Assembly (NCBI GenBank): GCA_022009995.1
Contig: CP091734.1
Location: 682,001-746,000, forward strand
DNA length: 64,000 nucleotides
Reading direction: 5' to 3'
Source of the DNA: Clostridiales bacterium
GTDB lineage: Bacteria; Bacillota; Clostridia; Christensenellales; CAG-917
Each line of letters starts with the position of its first letter. The first letter of the stretch is position 1. Under the pieces are notes generated by a model, which saw nothing but the letters and a program-made list of their open reading frames with translations, was not told where the DNA came from and searched no databases. The position numbers were made by a program, and so were the translations under genes. Below are positions 57,297-64,000 of the stretch, one piece after another.

Positions 57297-58995
57297 ATGG
57301 ATAAACATATCGAACAATGCACGCACAGAGAAAAAGCGGATCTGGTTTTCAAAAACTGCAAAGCCGTGAACGTATTTATCGGCGAAATCGAAGAGTGCGA
57401 CATAGCGGTTTCGGACGGAATAATCGTGGGCGTCGGGCGATACGACGGCAAGAAGGAAATCGACCTTAACGGCGCGTACGTTTCCGCGGGGCTTATTGAC
57501 ACGCACCTGCACATTGAAAGCACGATGTTATCGCCCGCAAACTTTGCAAAAGCGGTGATGCCTTACGGCGTAACGACGTGCATAGCCGATTCGCACGAAA
57601 TCGCCAACGTTTCGGGGATAGCGGGCGTCGAATATATGATAAAAGAGGCGAAAACCGTCCCGATGGACATAAGATTTATGTTGCCGAGTTGCGTGCCTGC
57701 GACGCCTTTTGAAGACAACGGCGCAACGATTGACGCGTCTGACACGGAAAAATTCATAAAAAACCCGACATATACGGGCTTGGCGAATTTATGAACAGTC
57801 CTGCCGTCCGCGCGGGCGACGAAGAAGCGATGAGAAAACTGAAATGCTGCGCGAAAACAGGCAAAATAATCGACGGGCATCTGGTAACCGCAAACGAGGA
57901 CGACGTCAACGCATACGCGCTCAAAGGGATAAAAACCGACCATGAAAACGTCTGCGAAAAGGACGTCCTGGACAAAATCAAACGCGGATTTTACATTCAG
58001 ATGAGAGAAGGCTCCTCAACCCGCAACATAAACGCGCTGGCGGGGGCGTTCACCGACAAAACGAAACGCAGGCTGTTGCTTTGCACCGACGATAAGCAGG
58101 TGAGCGATCTGAAAGAAAGGGGGCACCTTGACAACAACGTAAGAATGCTTGTGAAAGCCGGGAAACCCTGTGGACGTGCTGACCGCCGCAACGCTGAACG
58201 CCGCCGAGTGTTACAAAACCGACGACCGCGGGGCAATCGCGCCGGGAAGAATCGCCGACCTTGTGGTGTTTGACGACCTGTACGATTTCAGACCGAAAGA
58301 AGTTTACAAAAACGGCGTGCTTGTCGCAAAAGACGGGAAAGCCCTGTTCGACGCGGAAAGCGTTTTCGACGCCGCCGTAAGAAACACGATGCATACGGAT
58401 TATATTTCCGAAGACAAACTGAAAATAAAATTAAAGTCGGACAACGTAAAAGTCATCGGTTTAATGCCCGACAACGTCGTTACGTTCAACAAAACGAAAA
58501 AAGTCAACGTCAGAAACGGCGAATATGCCAAAACCGAAGGACTTAACAAAATCTGCGTTGTCGAAAGACACAAAAACACGGGGAAAATCGGGCTGGGACT
58601 TATGGAAGGATACGGTCTTAAAAACGCCGCCGTCGCGTTGTCGGTCGCGCACGACAGCCACAATATCATCGCAATCGGGGACAACGACAAAGATATGGCG
58701 GCTGCCGTCAACGAAATAATTCGCGCGGGCGGCGGAATGACCTTTTCAAGAAACGGCGTTATCGAAGAAACGCTGGAACTCCCCGTCGGCGGGATTATGA
58801 GCGACAAGGATCAGGAATACGTTTTGAAAAAACCGAAATTCTGCGAAAAAAAGCGCGTGACGCGGGCGTGCCGGAAGAAATCGAACCTTTATGTGCCTGT
58901 CGTTTATGTCGCTTGCGGTAATTCCCGAACTGAAAATTACGACGCGCGGGCTTTTTGACGTGATTAAATTCGATTTCACGCCGATTGAAGAATAA
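57297..58995 (+). CDS. ade: Adenine deaminase (four frameshifts)
   Basis: A reconstructed protein of about 566 aa of the amidohydrolase superfamily: LIDTHLHIESTML (metal site), DSHEIANVSG, GHLVTANEDDVNAYALKGIKTDHEN, LLLCTDDKQ, NAAECYKTDDRGAIAPGRIADLVVFDD, and the C-terminal domain MSLAVIPELKITTRGLFDV. It deaminates adenine to hypoxanthine, which Hpt can salvage. Breaks lie near 57780 (G-run), 58160 (A-run), 58850 and 58905. The number of errors is high, but all catalytic motifs are present. Confidence 0.93.
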
Positions 58996-59112
58996 CCGCC
59001 TTATCATCTCGTGAAACGAGAAAATATCGGCGTTTTGGCAACGCTTGTATTATTTTATTATTTGGCATATAAACGGAAAGTTAAAAGTGAAAACAAATTT
59101 AATCCACTTTAT

Positions 59113-59175
59113 AATCCGCGCCGCGTGAAAAGTTTTTGAGATTTTTTAACTTTCACGCAACGACGCGGATTTTTT
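59113..59175 (+). terminator. Long two-part terminator hairpin
   Basis: Outer arms AATCCGCG / CGCGGATT and inner arms GCGTGAAAAGTT / AACTTTCACGC, followed by TTTTTT. It ends the ade region; the bases before it (58996-59112) hold a small hairpin TCTCGT-GAA-ACGAGA and no gene. Confidence 0.75.
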
Positions 59176-59253
59176 GTTGTCTTTATAGGTAGACGCAGCG
59201 TTTGATCGTCGACAAAATCGCAAACGGTTTTTCGACGTCGAAGGAGAAGCAAA

Positions 59254-59812
59254 ATGAACGACCAAAAAATTATCGAATTGTTTTGGGAGCGGCACGAGAG
59301 CGCGATATCCGTCACGGCGGAAAAGTACGGGAAATACTGCCATACCATCGCTTACAACATTCTTTTCAATCATTTCGATGCGGAAGAATGCGTTAACGAT
59401 ACTTACCTTGGCGCCTGGAACAGTATCCCACCGCAAAAGCCCGGCAACCTGACGGCGTTTCTCGGAAATCGCCCGCAACCTCGCCATCAATCGCTATAAG
59501 CGGCAATCGGCTGCAAAGCGCGGGAACGGACAGGTGGAAATCGTTTTGTCCGAGCTTGAAAACTGTGTTCCCGACATAAGCGGCGTCGAGACGGCGATGG
59601 ACGAAGCGCATCTCGTTGCAGTGATAAACAACTTTTTACGCGCCCAGCACAAAACGAAACGCAACTTATTCGTGCAAAGATACTGGTATATGTATCCCGT
59701 CCGCGAAATCGCCGAAATGCACGATATGAGCGAAAGCAAGGTCAAAGCCATTTTGTATCGTATGCGCGTCGACCTCAAAAAAAATCTCGAAAAGGAGGAA
59801 ATCTACCTATGA
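59254..59812 (+). CDS. ECF-type RNA polymerase sigma factor (one frameshift)
   Basis: A reconstructed protein of about 186 aa. Region 2 (AYNILFNHFDAEECVNDTYLGAWNSIPP, then IARNLAINRYKR) and region 4 (FVQRYWYMYPVREIAEMHDMSESKVKAILYRMRVDLKKNL) are clear. An extra T near 59459 divides them. It starts behind AAGGAG. The next gene overlaps by 4 bases and encodes its presumed anti-sigma factor. Confidence 0.92.
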
Positions 59813-61945
59813 AGAAGGAAAAATTATTGAACGCAATCGGTCAGATTGACGATAAGATGATTGCGGACGCAAAGCCCGAGGTCAGGGCAAAACAAAAACG
59901 AGTAAAGTTCAGCCGTATGGCGGTGGCAGTGGCGGCGTGTCTTGTGTTATTGCTTGCGGTCGGCGTGATAACCCCGATTGCGGTCGGAAACACGGCGGCT
60001 GGCACGATAACGATGGAAATCAACCCGGGGGTTGAATACACGATCACCCGAAACGGAAAAGTAAAAGAAGTTCGCTTCTGAATGACGACGCGGAAGGCGC
60101 GCTTGCAAAAGTCGCGCTGAAAGGGCAAAGTCTCGATACCGCGGTGGCTCTTACCGTTGCCGCATACAAGGCGGCGGGATTTATGGAAAGCAACGATACC
60201 GTGCTGATTTCTTTCGACAAAAAGTTGAGCGAAAACGCCAGACTGAAAGAGTCCGTGTCCGAGAACGTGCGGCGTGCGCTTGAAAAAACCAAGTCCGTCC
60301 ACACGGTGGTTTACGCATCTGCAACAAGCAACGACGAAACGGCAGCTATCGCGAAAAAATACGGCGTATCGCAAGGCAAAGCCCAACTTATCGCCGACGC
60401 AAAGAAAAACAGCAGCATGTCCGAAGAAGAACTTGCAAATCTGCCCCTTGACGAGCTTGTCTGGTTGCAGAAAGATATCGACTCCAAAATTATCGTTTCC
60501 GGCTATATCGGTATTTTAAAAGCCAAAGCGATCGCATTAAGTGACTCCGGCTGCACAACGAGAGTGGAGTTTACCGAAGCAAGGCTTATCGACATCGGCG
60601 CGAGATATCCTTATTATCGCATCGTGTTCAACGACAAATACACGCAGTGGACATACCTTATCAACGCAATCAACGGCGACATTCTTGACAAAAACGAAGT
60701 GGCATTGTTCATATCTTTGGAAGACGCGCGAAGCATCGCTCTGAAATTCGCGGGGCTTGCCGATAACGACGAAGAAAAAGTCGAGTTTACCAAAGAAGAG
60801 TTGAGCAGAAATTCGGGACGCCCGTGCTGGATTCTGGAATTTCATACGACAAATTCCAATACTTTTTCAAAATCGACGCCAAAACCGGCGAGGTGTTCTT
60901 TTTCGAATACCATATCGACATAAGGAAAGCAAAAGAAATCGCGGCGCAAGACGCAGGTGTCTTTGAGGAATTTTCAAAGCTCACGTTCACCATTGAAGAA
61001 TACGTCGGCGGCGGCATTAAAACCCCGTATTTCTATCTCGTGTTCAATAACGACAAAACGCAGTGGACTTACCGCATCGACGCAACCTTAGGCCACGTGC
61101 TTGACAAGAGCGAAGTCGCGTTACTCGTCTCGTTGCAGAAAGCAAGAGAAATCGCGTTGAAAGACGCCGGCATCACGGACGAAAACGAAGTTACTTTCAC
61201 AAAGGAAGAACTGAACAAAGGTCCCGAACGCCCGTGCTGGATTATTGAGTTTTACAACGAAAAGTATCAATACTCCTACGTCATCGACGCCGAAACGGGA
61301 GAAATCTTATTCAGCACCCGCTACGTGAGCATGGCGAAAGCCAAAACGATCGCGCTGCAAGATACGGATCTTTCCGACGGCAGCAGGGTTGTCTTCACCG
61401 TGGAAGAACTGGTTGCCGGCGGCATTAAAACCCCTTACTATCTGTTCGTGTTCAACGACGGGAAAACGCAGTGGACATACCGCATCGACGCGACGGACGG
61501 TAGCATTATGTACAGCAACGCAGAAGCCCTTATGGTTTCTCTGGACAAGGCAAAAGAGATAGCTCTAACGGACGCGGAAATTCCGAAAGGAGTCGAAGTC
61601 GTGTTTACCAATGAAGTGTTGAGCAGAAATTCGGGACGTCCGTGCTGGGTTCTGGAATTCTACATCGAAAAGTACCAGTTCAGCTATAAAATCGACGCAA
61701 AGACCGGCGAAGTGATTTACAACCGCAGATATATCAATATCGAAAGAGCAAAGGAAACCGCTTTGAAGGACGCCGCGGTCGAAGAAAACTCAAAGGTCGT
61801 TTTCACCGTGGAAGAGCTGGTTGACGGCGGCATCAAAACCCCGTATTTCTATCTCGTGTTCAACGACGGACAAACGCAGTGGACTTATCGCATCGACGCG
61901 ACAAACGGCGGAATCATTCATAAGGAAGATAAAGCGTTAAGATAA
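59809..61945 (+). CDS. RsgI-like anti-sigma factor with seven PepSY repeats (two frameshifts)
   Basis: About 712 aa reconstructed. A short cytoplasmic part, one membrane helix (MAVAVAACLVLLLAVGVITPIA, near residue 35), the RsgI-type segment AGTITMEINPGVEYTITRNGKVKEV and a helical region. Then seven PepSY-like repeats of about 68 residues follow, alternating between two types: one with TQWTYRIDAT, the other with GRPCWILEF and YKIDAKTGE. It probably holds the co-encoded sigma factor at the membrane and senses an extracellular signal. Bases are missing near 60076 and 60843. Confidence 0.85.
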
Positions 61946-61969
61946 ACCGACGGCGTAAAAAGCAACGAA

Positions 61970-62003
61970 AACGGAGATTTGTAAAAACGAATCTCCGTTT
62001 TTT
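61970..62003 (+). terminator. Terminator behind the sigma/anti-sigma operon
   Basis: 10 bp stem AACGGAGATT / AATCTCCGTT and six T. Confidence 0.85.
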
Positions 62004-62202
62004 CATTGTCAGAAACGACGCCGTTCGCCCGAAGAATTTTCGGGCAGAAAGCCGTTTGTTGCAAATTTGTGACAATTCTGACGCAATCGTTCGGGGAAGT
62101 CGGATTTATTATCTGGTAAAATTATCGTGTGCGGTCGGAAAGCACAAATATTGATTTAATCGCCGTGCGGCGTTTAAATAATAAAACAAAAGGAGTAACA
62201 AA

Positions 62203-63009
62203 ATGAAAAAAACATTTATTATGACGATTTCGCTGGTTTCCGTACTTGCGATATGTATGGCGGTTTTTGCGGCATGCGGCAAGAAACACAACTTCTCAAA
62301 AACCTATACCTACAACAACGAGTATCACTGGCGCGCTTGCACCGATAAGGACTGCAAGGAAGTGAAAGATAAGGCGAAACATACCTATGGCAAATGGGAA
62401 GTAACGAAAAAACCCACCGCAACCGAAAAGGGCGCGAGAACCCGTTACTGCACCGTCTGCAAAAAGAAACATACAGAAGAGATCGCCGCTCTTCAAGCCA
62501 ACCCCGTAACACTGAAAGAAGGCGTTATGCTTGGCAAGAAGTACGACGGAAAAGCCGTGACGTTCACGAAAGAACAATTCAAATTCATGGGCAACGGCGC
62601 GGTCACTTTCATGTATAAGGCAGGCGAAAGCGAATGGACGGCGGTTGCCCCCATGGCGGTCGGCATGTACAAAGTGAAAGTCATGGTTGCCGAAACCGAA
62701 ACGTATCAGGCGGGCGTTGCCGAATTCGATTTCGAAATCAAAAAAGGCGACAACATGATTACCTTGAAAGACGGCGCAATGCTGGGCAAAGTTCATGACG
62801 GAAACGCCGTTGAAATCACCAAAGATAAGTTCAACGTGATGGGAATGGGCGAAGTAACGTTCATGTTCCAGAAAGCCGGCGAAGAAACGTGGTCGGCGGT
62901 TGCCCCCAGTGAGGTCGGCAAATACAAAGTCAAAGTCATGGTTGCCGAGTGCATGAACTACAATGCGGGCGAAGCAATGTTCGACTTTGAAATAACCGCT
63001 GCGGCATAA
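62203..63009 (+). CDS. Lipoprotein with two Ig-like (MBG-type) repeats
   Basis: 268 aa, starting behind AAAGGAG. Signal peptide with lipobox VFAAC, cysteine pairs (CTDKDC, CTVC) in a HNFSKTYTYNNEYHW...KKHTEE domain common in Clostridia surface proteins. Then two similar repeats of about 75 residues follow (LKEGVMLGKKYDGKAVTFT...VGMYKVKVMVAE and LKDGAMLGKVHDGNAVEIT...VGKYKVKVMVAE). Presumably at the outer face of the membrane; ligand unknown. Confidence 0.85.
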   Translation: MKKTFIMTISLVSVLAICMAVFAACGKKHNFSKTYTYNNEYHWRACTDKDCKEVKDKAKHTYGKWEVTKKPTATEKGARTRYCTVCKKKHTEEIAALQANPVTLKEGVMLGKKYDGKAVTFTKEQFKFMGNGAVTFMYKAGESEWTAVAPMAVGMYKVKVMVAETETYQAGVAEFDFEIKKGDNMITLKDGAMLGKVHDGNAVEITKDKFNVMGMGEVTFMFQKAGEETWSAVAPSEVGKYKVKVMVAECMNYNAGEAMFDFEITAAA

Positions 63010-63235
63010 GGCGGCGAAACCAAGGAAAACAATACTATTTTATACCAATTCTTTTCCTATATCCTTATATAACGTTTTTCGGAGTGCGGCGCGTTTTATA
63101 TGCGCCGTGCGACGGAAAATGTTGCAATATTGTTGCAAAAGAACTGCAGGTTTTCGGGGATTTATGCTTTCGGGATAAGATATGATTAAATTGTAAGCAA
63201 CGGGCTTGCAAATAATCAAAAAGGAGCATATACCA

Positions 63236-63778
63236 ATGAAAACCGAAAAAACAATGAAAGCAAAAAAGATAACTTTACTTTCCGCCGTAGTTGCGATCGC
63301 CGCCGTGGCAATCACGCTTACGGCAGTGCTTTTGCCGAAATATAAGGTTACGAAAGCCTCAACGGGGAACGAAAAGAACACCGCCGAAATCGAACGGACG
63401 ATTTCACAAATCGAAAGTTTGGAGGCGGAATATCAGAAGTCGTTTGACGAAAACGCCGCGCTTTGGGAAAAATACTTTGCAGAGTTCCAAAAACTTGACG
63501 AAATTCCCGAAAATTTTGACGAAAGGGCGTTCATCAAAGAACTGAAAACTCTCACCGACGACGAAAAGACCGCGCTTTTGAAAAACGTTGACGAACTCGA
63601 CGCGCTCGACGCGAAACTTGACAAGCTGTACGATGAACTGTATGATAAAGACGAGGACGTTCTGTACAACGATTGCAAGGACGGCTCCTGCGGCTTTTCC
63701 GGAAACGGATGCGGCGAGTACGACGTGCTTTTTATCGAATGCGATGAAAATTGTTTCGCTGAAAACTGCGGAAAATAA
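63236..63778 (+). CDS. Membrane-anchored coiled-coil protein with cysteine-rich tail
   Basis: 180 aa from the ATG at 63236, behind AAGGAG. Uncleaved anchor or signal peptide at residues 12-34, an acidic coiled coil (about 45-150), and a tail with CKDGSCGFSGNGCGEYD and CDENCFAENC. Not recognised. It precedes a response regulator gene, so it may belong to a signalling unit. A hairpin (GGCATCGC-GAAAA-GCGATGCC) follows at about 63811-63832. Confidence 0.7.
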   Translation: MKTEKTMKAKKITLLSAVVAIAAVAITLTAVLLPKYKVTKASTGNEKNTAEIERTISQIESLEAEYQKSFDENAALWEKYFAEFQKLDEIPENFDERAFIKELKTLTDDEKTALLKNVDELDALDAKLDKLYDELYDKDEDVLYNDCKDGSCGFSGNGCGEYDVLFIECDENCFAENCGK

Positions 63779-63852
63779 AAAATAAAACCCACCAAAAAAT
63801 ATCTTGCAAAAGGCATCGCGAAAAGCGATGCCGATTGCGCGAGAGAGGGAAT

Positions 63853-64000
63853 ATGGCGTACAGAATTTACGTTGCCGACGACGAAAAAAACATAAGGGAA
63901 CTATTGAAAAACTTCCTTCAAAGCGACGGGTACGAAGTGAGCGCGTATGACACGGGCGACCTTCTTCTTGCCGCGTTTGAAAGGGAGCCTGCCGACCTTG
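63853..64000 (+). CDS. Response regulator, receiver domain (cut by window end)
   Basis: The first 49 residues are visible: MAYRIYVADDEKNIRELLKNF, with the acidic pair DDE of the receiver phosphorylation site and the helix that follows. The phospho-accepting Asp would come soon after the window ends at PADL. Probably an OmpR-type regulator, but the output domain is not visible. Confidence 0.85.
   Translation, partial: MAYRIYVADDEKNIRELLKNFLQSDGYEVSAYDTGDLLLAAFEREPADL

Noticed and set aside
1..61945. Programmed ribosomal frameshifting as the reason for the many split genes
   Set aside because: The breaks go in both directions, lie in unrelated genes, and share only homopolymer context rather than slippery heptamers with downstream structures.

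Overview
The window looks like a chromosomal segment of an uncultured, probably endospore-forming Clostridia-type Bacillota, perhaps from an anaerobic gut community. Evidence: a gerA-type germinant receptor operon, spoIIE followed by tilS and hpt (the order known from Bacilli and Clostridia), Shine-Dalgarno-rich starts, TTGACA/TATAAT promoters with 17 bp spacing, and oxygen-defence proteins typical of anaerobes (rubrerythrins, desulfoferrodoxin, CoA-disulfide reductase). The species is not identifiable by reading alone.

Region 1 (about 1-18469) is a visibly AT-richer mobile island. It holds the end of a type I restriction enzyme (hsdR), a row of three hsdS target-recognition cassettes lying behind a terminator, and a tyrosine recombinase bordered by an inverted copy of the hsdS repeat. 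After these come a SLOG-like protein, an XRE regulator and a tightly overlapping minus-strand operon of about 15 small genes (ArdA antirestriction, PcfJ-like, and a PcfK-like protein carrying a MutS mismatch-recognition domain). A cargo block follows: thioredoxin, rhodanese, CoA-disulfide reductase-rhodanese, Crp/Fnr regulator, rubrerythrin and desulfoferrodoxin. This block is bracketed by a 96 bp duplication of an island gene. The island ends at the 3' fragment of a tRNA gene, which suggests integration into a tRNA.

Region 2 (18.5-64 kb) is GC-richer core chromosome. 18.9-25.2 kb: a membrane protein with a divergent TetR regulator, a large Fe-S/FAD oxidoreductase, hypA and two hypB genes. 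25-29.6 kb: acyltransferase, YbaK-type deacylase, membrane-anchored HNH protein, tRNA-Arg and tRNA-Asn. 29.8-46 kb: O-antigen-ligase-like protein, birA, gerAA-AB-AC, a hydrolase-like protein, signal peptidase, spoIIE, tilS, hpt, a tRNA nucleotidyltransferase, rmuC and a PHP phosphoesterase. 46-64 kb: VanW protein, phosphoglucomutase, GDPD, tRNA-Pro, lysoplasmalogenase-like protein, typA, rubrerythrin, an exonuclease, tRNA-Ser, adenine deaminase, an ECF sigma factor with a very long PepSY-repeat anti-sigma, a lipoprotein, and the start of a response regulator.

Two properties cut across the window. First, more than 30 genes are broken by single-base insertions or deletions, nearly all in short homopolymers and in otherwise intact conserved genes. 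The best explanation is uncorrected long-read sequencing error, so CDS coordinates below span the reconstructed gene and name the break. Second, every tRNA in the window, and the tRNA fragment at the island end, is followed by its terminator and then by structured repeat modules. Each module starts with an inverted T-arm copy and ends with a direct copy of that tRNA's own 3' end, usually with a new terminator. This tRNA-linked repeat family, with compensatory changes in its hairpins, is the most unusual signal I found.
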